This document shows, one piece after another, positions 9,566 to 19,782 of a DNA stretch of 64,000 nucleotides. The position numbers were made by a program, and so were the translations under genes. The first letter of the stretch is position 1. Every line of letters begins with the position of its first letter. This DNA is from Enterocytospora artemiae (taxonomy: Eukaryota > Microsporidia). Location of the stretch: contig JASNGC010000001.1 of the NCBI GenBank assembly GCA_038659295.1, positions 124,001-188,000 of the forward strand. Direction: 5' to 3'. A model generated the notes under the pieces. That model saw only the letters and a list, made by a program, of their open reading frames with translations. It ran no database searches and had not been told where the DNA came from.

Positions 9566-10053
9566 ATTAGTCAGTTAAGGGTAAATATTTCGTGAGATAA
9601 TTGTTGGAAGAAGAAAATGAATACCATTTATACGGTATTTATTAATCTATAGTTGGTAATATAATCATGGGTTTTGTGGATTAAGTTTACTCACTAGTTT
9701 TAAAGTTGTATATTACATGGGTATGTAGAGAAATATAATTTAAAATGTCTAATTTTTTTATTTCACCGTGGCACGAGTCATCTTTGAAAAAAAATGATAT
9801 TAATTTTTCAATTAGATCTGGTTTAATGATCTACCACATAAGTTAAATTTAGTCAATAAATGTACAAGAAATACCAAGCAGTTAAAATTCAGAAAGGTTG
9901 AGATACAAAATAATTTTTGGAAGAATATAACTAATACTTTAAGATTAAGAATTCTTATGCCTTGGTTAATAAATCAACAAGGAAAAATAATGATAATACA
10001 GTCATAAAATCAAAACCAATAGGAGTTATACCCACACAGTGTTCTTAATTTAA
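9566..10053. other. Intergenic gap between UNG and NTT1
   Basis: 488 AT-rich bases. It contains the UNG start signal (TTTACCC on the minus strand, at the left end) and otherwise no frame with a start signal, tRNA or repeat that I could see. Confidence 0.6.
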
Positions 10054-11760
10054 TTATAATACTGCAGGGGTAGTACGGATTTTTAATTTATCTTTCTGGT
10101 CTATAAAACTTTTTCTAAATCCCAAATCCATAAAGGATTCTTTTTCCTTGGCTTCCAAGTAATTCGTGTGGAGATAATAAATAGCACGAGTCCACAGTAA
10201 ACAGCAGAAAATGGAAAATATTACTGAAATAGGAGCATAATACTGTGGATTTGAAGTGGAAGTGAAGAATGCAAGTAATATCCCATATCCTGATCCAATT
10301 GTTTTTCCTAACTTACCACACATTCCATCAAAAATTCCTTTAAACGTTGATCTGTAGCTTGGATCGATTAGAACTGTTATGGCCTCCTTTAAAACATCAT
10401 AGAAGGCATACTTTCCTATTTTGATTGCCACAGCAAAAAATGTTGCAATCTGTGCATCTAAAAGCAAAAAGTGTCTTTCATGATCCAATACAAGGTTAAA
10501 AATAACCCTCTTACCATTATTAGTATCGGGGTAATTTAGTACTGCAAAAACACCAGAGACAAGGAATGCTAATGCTGCAATTATGATCGAAACCGCTCCA
10601 TACAATGCTACTCCATATCTATCAAACATCCTCTTTGAAAATGGAAGTAGAAGGACTGGTGTTGAAAAAATTGAAATAAATATATGTTCATATGAGCCAT
10701 AATGCCCACCTATCGATTTTGATTCAATTGGAAAATTATTACTAGGCAAATGGCTTGGATTTAACTTAAGAAAATCAGAGAGAGCCGTATAGCTTGAAAT
10801 TGTCAATAACGAATAAAGTTCTGTTGTAATATTAAAGCAAAGAGCAATAGTGCACATAGAAACTAGTAGTTTAGATTGCATAGCCATAAGAAATCCATCA
10901 ATAAATGACTTTGTTGGGCCCTTCTTCTTTAAAATTTTGTTTTCAAATTCTGAATAGAAAGGTATTTTAAATGCAATGTCACTAAATCCTTTCAAAAAGT
11001 AAATTGATGCATAAATCCCGGATACAACGCAGCATACAACAGAATAAGATATTTCTGTTTGTGCAAACGAACAATTCGATAAAATGTTGTTGATTACTCT
11101 GTTATAAAAAACCCCTGAAAGCAACATGCCAAGACTAGCAGATGCCAAAATCAACCTAATGAATCGGGAGTATTGATTTTCTACACAGCAATAACTCAGA
11201 TTAGTCAAGAAGAGATAAGTCATTCCGATGGATGCTAACACTTCGGATAATACATAAAACAAAGACAATATCCAAGCATTCAAAATCAAAGCAATTTGCT
11301 TGTAGGATGCAATTCCTCTAAGCTCTGCTGTTTTTCCAATAAACATATTCTTAACGAGCATTTTGTCTGGCTGGAGAAGATCTCTTATTAAAAGTAAGAA
11401 ACCTAGCCCAAGAAATATCATGGAAGACAATATCCATGCTTTATCAGTTCCTCGTTTTATCCCAAACTTCTTTATCAATCCTTGTATATATCCAGTTATG
11501 AAAACAGTTCCTGCAAAAATTAAAGGTTTAAACCAAATTAAAGCATTTGTGTCCATGACTGTGTAAATAATGTTTTTTTTAAATATTCGCAAAAACGAAT
11601 ATACGAAGCTTATGATTGAATATTGTAGGCATGCATACACCAGTCTTAGTCTTTCTTCTTTTAATATAGGAAAAATACTACCGAGAGTGGTCCTTTGAAT
11701 CTTTTTTAACAGTTGTTTAACTTCTCCATACTTTGGAAGTTTCAATTTTCCATTTGTCAT
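10054..11760 (-). CDS. NTT: NTT-type nucleotide transporter (ADP/ATP carrier, TLC family), copy 1
   Basis: 568 residues with about 11-12 hydrophobic segments. Family marks shared with the two neighbouring copies: TTLGSIFPILKEER at the N-terminal end, FIGKTAELR in the first half, and YRSTFKGIFDGMCGKLGK followed by GSGYGI near the C-terminus. NTT carriers came to microsporidia from intracellular bacteria and import host ATP or other purine nucleotides across the parasite plasma membrane (or feed the mitosome). The start at MTNGK follows TTTACCCC. It is divergent to copy 2, so the 587-base gap serves both starts. Substrate and membrane cannot be read from sequence. Confidence 0.95.
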   Translation of the reverse strand: MTNGKLKLPKYGEVKQLLKKIQRTTLGSIFPILKEERLRLVYACLQYSIISFVYSFLRIFKKNIIYTVMDTNALIWFKPLIFAGTVFITGYIQGLIKKFGIKRGTDKAWILSSMIFLGLGFLLLIRDLLQPDKMLVKNMFIGKTAELRGIASYKQIALILNAWILSLFYVLSEVLASIGMTYLFLTNLSYCCVENQYSRFIRLILASASLGMLLSGVFYNRVINNILSNCSFAQTEISYSVVCCVVSGIYASIYFLKGFSDIAFKIPFYSEFENKILKKKGPTKSFIDGFLMAMQSKLLVSMCTIALCFNITTELYSLLTISSYTALSDFLKLNPSHLPSNNFPIESKSIGGHYGSYEHIFISIFSTPVLLLPFSKRMFDRYGVALYGAVSIIIAALAFLVSGVFAVLNYPDTNNGKRVIFNLVLDHERHFLLLDAQIATFFAVAIKIGKYAFYDVLKEAITVLIDPSYRSTFKGIFDGMCGKLGKTIGSGYGILLAFFTSTSNPQYYAPISVIFSIFCCLLWTRAIYYLHTNYLEAKEKESFMDLGFRKSFIDQKDKLKIRTTPAVL

Positions 11761-12347
11761 TTAATTGGAAGGAGGGGTAAATTTACTATTTATCCAATTT
11801 TTATTTCAGTAAAGCTCTATTTCAATCTTCTTAAATAAAATCAAAGGAAGCTAAGTAAAACCGGCAACATACATATTGTATTTGTAAAGACAATATTTTA
11901 TAAAGTTTAATGAAGAATTATAAAAATTAATGATTAGATTTCTACAAAAACGTTTCTATGAAATACTGACTAATTTATCAAAAATATCACTTGGACCATG
12001 GATATTCAATCCTTAAGATTAAGAAATATTAAGCAAACCCATATATTAATAATAAATAGAAGTAAATGATTACTCCGTCCATTATCCTGAATGAAATCAC
12101 GAACATTATCAGGATCGATTGATTTTCTATGGTTCATTTAGATAAATGTTTTCGACACTTTAAATTCGCAACCAAACTATATTTTAATTCAAAAATACAC
12201 GTAATTCTTTAAAATTCTGCTGATTTTTTCATTAATATTTGCATTTACTTACAAGATGCCCGTGGTTTAAAAATTTTTGGCTTGATCTTTCATACCTTTC
12301 CTATTTTTATATTAGAAACTTTCAAATTGTATTTTAGTCCCCATAAA
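11761..12347. other. Divergent promoter region of NTT copies 1 and 2
   Basis: 587 bases between two divergently transcribed transporter genes. Both ends carry the C-rich start signal: TTTACCCC on the minus strand for copy 1, and TTTTAGTCCCCATAAA on the plus strand for copy 2. An imperfect 7-base inverted pair (atcctga/tcaggat) around 12090-12116 is too short to interpret. No other gene was seen. Confidence 0.55.
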
Positions 12348-14051
12348 ATGTCGAAGGAATTAACTAAAAGTGATAGTACTCTTCTATCATACTCAGAGTC
12401 TAGAGTATACATTGATTTGCTCAAAAAGACCACAATGGGGAAGATATTTCCAATATTACCAGAGGAATATAAACAACTTGGCCTTATATGCTTGCAATAT
12501 TTTATCATTGGATTTACTTATTCCTTCCAAAAGCTTTTCAAGGAAAACGTGATATATCTAGAAATGAATCCAAATACAGTTAATTGGTTAAAGGCTGGAA
12601 ATTTTTTTGGTACTGTAATTTTAACTAATTTCATTCAAAAGTTAATCAATGTCCATGGAATCGGGTTGGGAGTTAGAAAAGCTTGGAAATACTTTACCTT
12701 ATTCTATCTTTTTATGGCTCCAGTTTTGCTTTTAAGAAAATATATACAACCTGATACCACAATGGCCAAGGATCTATTTATCGGTAGAACGGCTGAAATA
12801 AGATCGCTTATAATATTCAAAGAATTTAGCTTACTTCTGTCGTGCTGGGTTTTAGCGGCATTTTACATAGTATCTGAAATTTTTGGAACTTTGGGAGTTG
12901 GATATATGTTTTTGGCCAACTTCAATGATATCTGTACAGAAGAGCAGTTTCATAGATATTTAAGACCAGTCTTAGCGTCTGCATCAGCGGGAACATTTAT
13001 AGCCGGTTGCTTAAACTATTGTACAAACAAGTATTTTCTGAATGACTCTACATTTACCCGATTTTACATATCATATAGTGCTGAGGTTTCACTTATATCA
13101 CTTCTATATTTTCTCACATATGTAATAAGTTGTTTAATAGAGATCGCTTTTGAAACTCCAGTCTATGGCTTAAATAATACAAGAAACCATAGACATAAAA
13201 AAAAGACCAAGCGTTTAACGTTTTTTGATGGACTATTAACAGCATTTGCATCTAAAACCTTATTGGCAATGTGCACAATTGTTTTTTGCTTTAATGTAGC
13301 TGGTTATATTTATTCAATGGTGATAAAAACCAGCTATGTAGCATGTGCTAATTTCCTGACTTTGAATCCAACTCAAAAACCCTCACCTAACTTCCCAACA
13401 ACTCCCCAAAGTGTTGGTAGTTTTTATGATTCCATTGAGTTTATATGTCTCGGAATACTCTCGTTTAGTATATTGTTGGTTCCATATATTCAAACCTTAT
13501 TTGATACATATGGCGTAAGAACTTTCGGATGTATCTCAATTTTAATTATAGCTCTGGGTACAATCAATTCTTTATTTTTCGCCATATGGAATTTTCCAGA
13601 AGGAAACAATGGCAAACCGGTGATTTTTGGATTGACCTTTTCAAATTCCCATCGACAACTATTTGTCTGGGAAGCTCGAACTGCTGCCTTCTACTCTATG
13701 GCCATCAAATTAAGCAAATTTGCATTTTTTGACATAATTAAGGAGGCTATTTCGATAAAAATCGATCCATTGTATAGAACTACTTTTAAAGGAATAATTG
13801 AAAGTGTCTGCGGAAGATGCGGCAGATGTGCAGGATCAGGATACTGCTTCCTAATAACCTTTATCACAGGTTCTGGTGATTTGAGGTATTCGTTACCAAT
13901 TTCGGCATGCTTTATTTTTCTGATTCTTGGAATATGGAGTTTATCTATTTGTTTTTTGCACTTTGAATACAAGGAATCAGTCGAGAAGAAAGCATTTATT
14001 AATTTGAAATTTCGCAACAAAAATGATGAGAAGGAGGTGAATATCCTTTGA
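12348..14051 (+). CDS. NTT: NTT-type nucleotide transporter, copy 2 (divergent)
   Basis: 567 residues, same architecture as copies 1 and 3: TTMGKIFPILPEE start block, FIGRTAEIR, and a C-terminal YRTTFKGIIESVCGRCGRCAG block. In the last block the GK.GK of the other two copies has become GRCGRC, and the following GSGYGI is GSGYCF, so this copy is the most divergent there. It probably imports nucleotides, but substrate preference may differ. Start: the open frame reaches upstream only through a TTG at 12282; the first ATG is 12348, directly behind TTTTAGTCCCCATAAA. It is convergent with copy 3. It ends in a short charged tail. Confidence 0.93.
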   Translation: MSKELTKSDSTLLSYSESRVYIDLLKKTTMGKIFPILPEEYKQLGLICLQYFIIGFTYSFQKLFKENVIYLEMNPNTVNWLKAGNFFGTVILTNFIQKLINVHGIGLGVRKAWKYFTLFYLFMAPVLLLRKYIQPDTTMAKDLFIGRTAEIRSLIIFKEFSLLLSCWVLAAFYIVSEIFGTLGVGYMFLANFNDICTEEQFHRYLRPVLASASAGTFIAGCLNYCTNKYFLNDSTFTRFYISYSAEVSLISLLYFLTYVISCLIEIAFETPVYGLNNTRNHRHKKKTKRLTFFDGLLTAFASKTLLAMCTIVFCFNVAGYIYSMVIKTSYVACANFLTLNPTQKPSPNFPTTPQSVGSFYDSIEFICLGILSFSILLVPYIQTLFDTYGVRTFGCISILIIALGTINSLFFAIWNFPEGNNGKPVIFGLTFSNSHRQLFVWEARTAAFYSMAIKLSKFAFFDIIKEAISIKIDPLYRTTFKGIIESVCGRCGRCAGSGYCFLITFITGSGDLRYSLPISACFIFLILGIWSLSICFLHFEYKESVEKKAFINLKFRNKNDEKEVNIL

Positions 14052-14473
14052 TTGTGAGATAACTTCCAATCGAAATTTTGGAATTTCTTGTCTAATAGTT
14101 TAGGTTTAATTAAAGTAAAAAACATATACTTATAATAAATACTTTTTATGCATTCATCATTTTTAATATTTAAGCATAGTATGTAATATCATTTACTTGC
14201 CTCTTATTATATTTCAATTTTTAACTATATTTTGGTTATATTGTAGATTTTAATGGTGATACGGCCAATTTATGATAAATGTTATGTTTAAAACATTCTA
14301 ATCACATGTAGGTGTTATTGTCTTGCCAGCGAGTACACTGATTTGTTGTAGAATATCCCGATTTCCATTTTTCAGAATGAATCCTCCAATAAGTAGTAAT
14401 CTACAATACACAACAACATAAATTACATACGCACCCATGTTCAAGTTTTCAAGACAGTTTTAACTGAAATCAT
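14052..14473. other. Gap between NTT copies 2 and 3
   Basis: 422 bases between convergent genes. On the minus strand, 14438 to 14298 is an open frame of 46 codons from an ATG, with a hydrophobic N-terminal half (VIYVVVYCRLLLIGGFIL) and a polar end. It lacks the C-rich start signal and may be chance, so it is not called as a gene. Confidence 0.4.
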
Positions 14474-16174
14474 TTATTCTTCTTTATTATAGGACTTAGA
14501 AAAGCCAAGAGACATATAAGAATCGTTTTCAACGGATTTTTTATAGTTGTAATGAAGATAATAAATAGCGACACCCCAACCCATACATGAAGAGCAAACA
14601 ACTATCATAGTAAGTGGTGAATAGTAACGGGCATCGTCAATACCAGTGACACTACTAATGAGTATACCATAGCCTGAACCCGCCGATTTACCCAACTTAC
14701 CAAATACACCATCAAAAACACTCTTGAAAACCGATCTGTATGTTAAATCTATTTTCATAGAAACTGACTCCTTGATAATATCAAAGAAAGCATACTTACC
14801 AACCTTAATGGCTCCATTGAAAAATGTAATTGATATAGCTTCAAGATCAAAGTAATATTTATCTTTTGAAGGCAATGAATATCCAAAAATTGGAGGCCTA
14901 CCATTATGATCACCAGAGTAATTCAACACTGAAAAGTATCCTGCCATAATGGAAGCAACCGCACTGATTGCAATAGAGATACATCCAAATAATCCAATAC
15001 CAAATTTCTCAAACAACGTTGTAAAGACTGGAATACACATGATAATAATAACAATTATAGAAACACACTTATTTTCCAGGCCCTGATATTTTCCTGCAAT
15101 CTCATCAACAGACGGTGGTTCTTTTCCATCCTCAAGCAATGAGGGATTCATAGCATAATAGTTACCAACCGATTTATATGTTGTCTTGGTCAATGCAGAA
15201 TTTACAGCATTTGAAAAATTATAGAAAAGCGTAATAGCACACATGGCCATTAATAATTTACTTTCAATAGCCATTAAAAGTCCATCACTAAGTCCTGTCT
15301 TAACCTTCTTTTTAGTTGTCTTCTGAGCCTTTGATGTCTCAATGAACAAAGGAACCGAAAAAAGCTTATTGTTGTACTGCATGATGAAATAACTGGCAAT
15401 AAAACAAATAGCACAAAACAGGAAAACCACCGAATAGGCAATCTGAGCATTTGCATATGAAAGTCCCTTCAAAACATTCTTAACAATAGGGGGGTAAACA
15501 AGTCCCGATACCAAAAGAGACAGATTGGCTCCGATATAAATGATTTTTAAAAAACGACCGTTTTGATCCCCAATGGTATTATAACTCATATACGTACAAT
15601 ATAAATACGACACCACAGTTGAGCCAAATACTTCAGACACCACATAGAACAACGACATGATCCAGTTGTTGACAACAAGAACAAGACACTTGAAGAACCC
15701 AACTGTTCGTAATTCGGCTGTCTTTCCAATAAAAAGCTCCTTTCCCATTAGTGAATTCGGTTGCACATATGGGAAATCTTTAATGAGCATAAGTCCACAC
15801 ATTGCTATCATAAAAACAGACATCCACAAGAGCGATTTCGCCACGCCGGTATTTACGCCATGTTTCGTCATAAGTGACTGAATGAACCCGACAAGAATCA
15901 AGGACACAATAGTGTTGATTGGCTTCAGCCAGTTCACTGCACTAGCTTCCAAAAAGTTATAAATAACTTTATCTTTATATAATCTCAAAAAAGCATATAC
16001 AAATCCGATGATAAAATAATTCACAAAAGCAACTGCGACTCTTGCCCGTTCTTCTTTCAATATTGGAAACACATTGCCCAGCGTACTTTTCTTATGTTGC
16101 TTAAGCTTCTCAGCAAACTCTTCCGCTGTTGGAAGCGTATTATCAAGATTTAATTCCGGAGTTACTTGATCCAT
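14474..16174 (-). CDS. NTT: NTT-type nucleotide transporter, copy 3
   Basis: 566 residues, closest in layout to copy 1. Shared blocks: STLGNVFPILKEER, FIGKTAELRTVGFFK, and YRSVFKSVFDGVFGKLGKSAG followed by GSGYGI. There are about 11-12 membrane segments, with a lysine-rich cytosolic stretch (KAQKTTKKKVK) mid-protein, also present in the other copies. Role as for the family: exchange or import of purine nucleotides from the host. The start ATG at 16174 (MDQVTPEL) is directly behind TTCACCCC on the coding strand. By eye the DNA is somewhat less AT-rich than the neighbouring genes, perhaps reflecting high expression. Confidence 0.95.
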   Translation of the reverse strand: MDQVTPELNLDNTLPTAEEFAEKLKQHKKSTLGNVFPILKEERARVAVAFVNYFIIGFVYAFLRLYKDKVIYNFLEASAVNWLKPINTIVSLILVGFIQSLMTKHGVNTGVAKSLLWMSVFMIAMCGLMLIKDFPYVQPNSLMGKELFIGKTAELRTVGFFKCLVLVVNNWIMSLFYVVSEVFGSTVVSYLYCTYMSYNTIGDQNGRFLKIIYIGANLSLLVSGLVYPPIVKNVLKGLSYANAQIAYSVVFLFCAICFIASYFIMQYNNKLFSVPLFIETSKAQKTTKKKVKTGLSDGLLMAIESKLLMAMCAITLFYNFSNAVNSALTKTTYKSVGNYYAMNPSLLEDGKEPPSVDEIAGKYQGLENKCVSIIVIIIMCIPVFTTLFEKFGIGLFGCISIAISAVASIMAGYFSVLNYSGDHNGRPPIFGYSLPSKDKYYFDLEAISITFFNGAIKVGKYAFFDIIKESVSMKIDLTYRSVFKSVFDGVFGKLGKSAGSGYGILISSVTGIDDARYYSPLTMIVVCSSCMGWGVAIYYLHYNYKKSVENDSYMSLGFSKSYNKEE

Positions 16175-17175
16175 GGGGTGAATTGGAAGTAAAAATTTTA
16201 TTTTTTAAAAAAGGAGAAAAATTCTAAGGAGATGATTTAATAAAATTTATAATAACTATTTCGCGATCAAGTTCTTGTGCTTCAAAATCGATCTTCAATA
16301 CCTAAAATAGAATATTGATTCTTTTTTCAAATTTTGAGTTCAAAACTACAAGATGCAAATATTTTAAAATTATTTATGGTATTAAACAAATAAGTCAAAC
16401 ATATTTTTGATCGCATACAATTAAAACATGGGGGAAAATATCCAATAAAGAGAAAGTCAATCAAAAACAATCCTTGGAATTTTCCTTTCACTATATTAAT
16501 CTTTAAATGAGTGTATCCAGCCAATAATAAACTCTATAAAACATTTCATTTCATTTTAATTTAAAAATCGACATATAAGCCAATATGCCATATAAAGTAC
16601 AGATTTTTGTTATCTATAGTTCCAATATTAATATAATTCAAAGGTTTTGTTTGTCAAATTATTCCGTTTTAGGCAAATTTTAACCCTTATTAAAATCCTC
16701 TTTGTGTGTTATAAAATATTGAGAATCAAATACCTGATTTTAAGTAGTAGTTTTTAGGAAAATAGTTTAATGGTGATTTGAGAAGGTGAAAGTATCGGTA
16801 CTGAGGTCATGGACATTTTGAGCATTCATCTAAACAAGTTTGATAAAAATAGTTAGATCTCCATCAGAAGTTGTTGATCTACTTATCTATGTTTAAATTT
16901 TGAAAAATCTCAATTTATAGTCTATAGTCTAAAAACAATATCCATATGCATGAGTTTGATATTTAGTTTCTTAAAGAGTTAAATTTTTACAAAATTTTAT
17001 CAAAGCGATTTGTTTGCATTAGACAGCAGATGGTAATAAGACGCATTATTGAATGCTGTTTGGAGCTTAAAAGAAGGCTAAAGTGCTTAATAATATGGCG
17101 GTTGTGATATTTATCTTTAAAAACATTTGCTTCCAAAAACAGTTGAATATTTAATCAAAAATTTCCCCAAATAGT
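16175..17175. other. 1-kb gene-free stretch
   Basis: The longest gap in the window, between divergently placed NTT copy 3 and the pseudokinase. Both flanking start signals lie in it (TTCACCCC for NTT3; AATTTCCCCAAATAGT before 17176). A TTTTAACCC block at about 16678-16687 has no reading frame behind it. A 65-codon open frame on the minus strand (16327-16524) has no ATG near its beginning and is not supported. Otherwise nothing is seen. Confidence 0.55.
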
Positions 17176-18147
17176 ATGATTGACAAAAACGAAATACGAT
17201 GCTTAACTATTTTACGGGTAGGCGAATTTTATCGTTCAATTCTTGTATACTATGAAACAAATATCAAGAGAATAAAAAAATTCGAATTACGTGTAATGAA
17301 TAAAAAGACTCTTGTGGCAAATGTTGTCGACGAAGAGCTTGTAATGAATGAATTGGCAATTCGATCCAATTTAAGACATCCTTTTCTGATTAACCAAGTT
17401 GCTGCTTTTCAAGATTATGATCATTTATTTTACATGACGGAATATGCGCCTCTCAAGCTACTGAATAATGGGATTGTATTTAAGCCATTTAAGATATCAA
17501 TGGTTAGGTTTTATTCTGCCGAAATCATTTGCTGTCTAAATTATTTACATACAAAGGGACAAATTTATACCTTTTTAACTCCAGAAACCATTTTCGTAGG
17601 AGAGGATGGCCATATAAAGTTAAGCTACAATTTTTGCAACTGCATAAATGAAAACAATGAAGGTTTGCTTGCAAATATAGAATTTTCTTCTCTAGATGCT
17701 GTTAATGGTGGAGGTTTTTCCAGGGCAACAGATTACTGGTCTCTGGGAATAATATTGTATCTTATGGCTGTAGGCTATACGCCATTTGGTGGTGAAACGG
17801 TTGAGGAAACCATGTATGCCATGAAATGCCATGAAATAGAATTTCCGGATTTTCTAGACGAAGACCTTAAAAATTTAATATTGAGGTTTTTATCTGTTCA
17901 TAATCGTTTAGGCGCAGAAGAAGAAGATATTATGGGAATTAAGTCCCACCCTTTCTTCGATTCAATTGATTGGGTTGCATTAGAAAAGAAAAACATCCAA
18001 CCTCCCATCCAGCCCATAGTAGAAACTGTTAATATAGATTCTGCCCCATTGCTTTCTACACTATATACTACGGATTTTGTATTTGGAGATAAAGATGGCT
18101 TTGGATCTACATTTTCTAACTATACCACAACAAATTTTTTTGGATAA
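17176..18147 (+). CDS. AGC-family pseudokinase (all catalytic motifs lost)
   Basis: 323 residues with the full length and order of an AGC kinase domain (PKA/S6K/PKC type), but without the catalytic residues. The VAIK lysine is Arg39 (ELRVMNKK where AMKxxDKK is expected). HRD is YTF at 131-133. The catalytic-loop Lys and Asn are Thr135 and Thr138. DFG is YNF at 151-153. APE is missing (EFSSLDA). The glycine loop is unrecognisable. Structural residues remain: ATDYWSLGIILYLMAVGYTPF (Asp186), HxFFxxIDW and the C-terminal PPIQP stretch. This suggests a protein kept for binding or scaffolding, perhaps regulating a live AGC kinase. Start behind AATTTCCCCAAATAGT. No frameshift or stop, so it is not a decaying pseudogene. 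Confidence 0.88.
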   Translation: MIDKNEIRCLTILRVGEFYRSILVYYETNIKRIKKFELRVMNKKTLVANVVDEELVMNELAIRSNLRHPFLINQVAAFQDYDHLFYMTEYAPLKLLNNGIVFKPFKISMVRFYSAEIICCLNYLHTKGQIYTFLTPETIFVGEDGHIKLSYNFCNCINENNEGLLANIEFSSLDAVNGGGFSRATDYWSLGIILYLMAVGYTPFGGETVEETMYAMKCHEIEFPDFLDEDLKNLILRFLSVHNRLGAEEEDIMGIKSHPFFDSIDWVALEKKNIQPPIQPIVETVNIDSAPLLSTLYTTDFVFGDKDGFGSTFSNYTTTNFFG

Positions 18148-18631
18148 AGCGAGAATGTACCAATTTTTTTGTATTTTTATCCTGACTTTATAGGTTGATT
18201 TTCGAAACTACTATGGAGTTTACTGAAATCATATCCCAATTTTATTGATTCTTCATATTTGTGAAAAGTCATAATCATTCAGGGGTATTCAAAATAAATT
18301 GTATTAAAACTTAACTAGGAATAGTAATAAAGTTTGTCATTGGAAAGAATATATTAAGAATTATTTGGGACACTACACTTTTTTATGATTAACAATTTTA
18401 TTACACATAAAGATGTGGACTATTATTGGTTGGTCGTCACTAACGTAGGCCTGGCATCCATATCCTTTTCATTATATGTTGCCCATATATTGTAAGATAA
18501 CTCTGTATCCAAAATATCAATAAATGACTCATCATTATATAACCTCCATATCATTAACTCTGAAATACTAATGCAAACCATATTATCTAAAAATCATTTC
18601 TTTATTGTTATCACTTTTTTAATGCCTAAAA
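18148..18631. other. Gap between convergent genes, with one small open frame
   Basis: 484 bases. On the minus strand 18581 to 18423 is an ATG-to-TAA frame of 52 codons (begins MVCISISELMIW, ends TLVTTNQ) with normal-looking amino-acid composition. It has no C-rich start signal and no recognised relative, so it is recorded here and not called. No tRNA or repeat. Confidence 0.4.
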
Positions 18632-19624
18632 CTAGATAATGCACCTTTTCAAAAACATCATTAAATTCTTCAATGTATTAGAATAATAATTCCTACTATT
18701 TTCTTTTGAAATCATTTCTGTAATCTTCTTGTATTCACAAATTTTTTGATTGTTAATCTTTTCCAGAGAGAGTGCAAAATTACTACTATTCAGTAGATTT
18801 CTCTGTGTGTACAAAGTTTTTTGAATGGATTCAAACATCTTCAAAACATTTTTATTGGCATATGATTTAATCGTTGGACGAAAATCTTTAAGATTTTGAA
18901 AATGTAGATTATTTAGAAAATGTAATAAGGTAAAAATAGGATTCTTAGTGGAATTTCCACCCGTTATACTGATGTCAATGACATTTCCATCATATATATA
19001 CTCATCACTATTCCCAATAACCACTAACTTTCTTCTATCTCCCGTAATTTCCATTTTTTTTTTATTTCTTGTAAAAATACGTCTTTGAATACTACAAAGT
19101 GGATCTATCTTGGAATACAACACTGAATTCTCCAAAATGCTATCTGATACACTAATTAAGTGGTAATAGTTGGATAAATTAAAAAGAAGCAATGGCAACT
19201 CAAATTCAGCATTTTCCCTCAGAAAATGTTTATTTATTGAGTGTTTAGTGGCATTTTGAGAGTGAGCTAACTTCAACAGATTTTCTAAATCCAAAATGAG
19301 TATTTGCTTGTTTTCTGATATTTCAATGGTGAGCTTTTCATCGAATAAAATTTCTTGCACTCCATTAATAATATTGGAAATATTATTCAGTTTAAATTGT
19401 GATTTCTCGGTAAAAATTAACTTTAACGTATTTTCAGTGTCTTTCAACGGATTCTTGCATGTTTTACATGCAAGTTTTGATACTAAACAACACGTTGCAG
19501 TGTGTTTATTTCCCATTGTCAGTCTAGACAACAGAAACAAATCATTGTCAGATTCTAAGGCCTTTTTACTTACTTCGATAAATTTCCTAAATCCGTTATT
19601 GAAAAAGTTTATAAATCCTTGCAT
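18632..19624 (-). CDS. Hypothetical protein, 330 residues
   Basis: Not recognised. The protein is Asn/Lys/Leu-rich and has no signal peptide or membrane segment. An N-terminal part holds a cluster of five cysteines (CCLVSKLACKTCKNP, about residues 45-59), including one CxxC, which could bind a metal. A middle strand-like stretch (RRKLVVIGNSDEYIYDG, then VIDISITGG) suggests an alpha/beta core, and the last 80 residues look helical. The start ATG at 19624 follows TTCATAAGACCCTTATTAAG, the usual C-rich signal. Length and signal support a real gene. A distant von Willebrand-type fold was considered, but no metal-site motif could be found. Confidence 0.7.
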   Translation of the reverse strand: MQGFINFFNNGFRKFIEVSKKALESDNDLFLLSRLTMGNKHTATCCLVSKLACKTCKNPLKDTENTLKLIFTEKSQFKLNNISNIINGVQEILFDEKLTIEISENKQILILDLENLLKLAHSQNATKHSINKHFLRENAEFELPLLLFNLSNYYHLISVSDSILENSVLYSKIDPLCSIQRRIFTRNKKKMEITGDRRKLVVIGNSDEYIYDGNVIDISITGGNSTKNPIFTLLHFLNNLHFQNLKDFRPTIKSYANKNVLKMFESIQKTLYTQRNLLNSSNFALSLEKINNQKICEYKKITEMISKENSRNYYSNTLKNLMMFLKRCII

Positions 19625-19782
19625 CTTAATAAGGGTCTTATGAATTTTTTTGAATAGAAAACATAAGCATTTTTCGGTTTATTATCTCCAGTCCATTTTT
19701 ATGTTAATTTTATATATACCTAGAAGAGAATTTTTTTTAGATTTATAACCAAGTTGTATTTTTGGTTAAACTTTACCCAAAG

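Noticed and set aside
12094..12116. Imperfect palindrome atcctga...tcaggat between divergent NTT genes, as an operator
   Set aside because: Only seven paired bases and no second copy at other NTT genes.
14298..14438. 46-codon frame on the minus strand with a hydrophobic N-terminal half
   Set aside because: No C-rich start signal and no resemblance to a known small membrane subunit; frames this long are expected by chance at this base composition.
16327..16524. 65-codon open frame on the minus strand in the 1-kb gap
   Set aside because: It begins with TTG, has no ATG near the beginning and no start signal, and its composition is Ile/Phe/Asn-rich as expected of AT-rich noncoding DNA.
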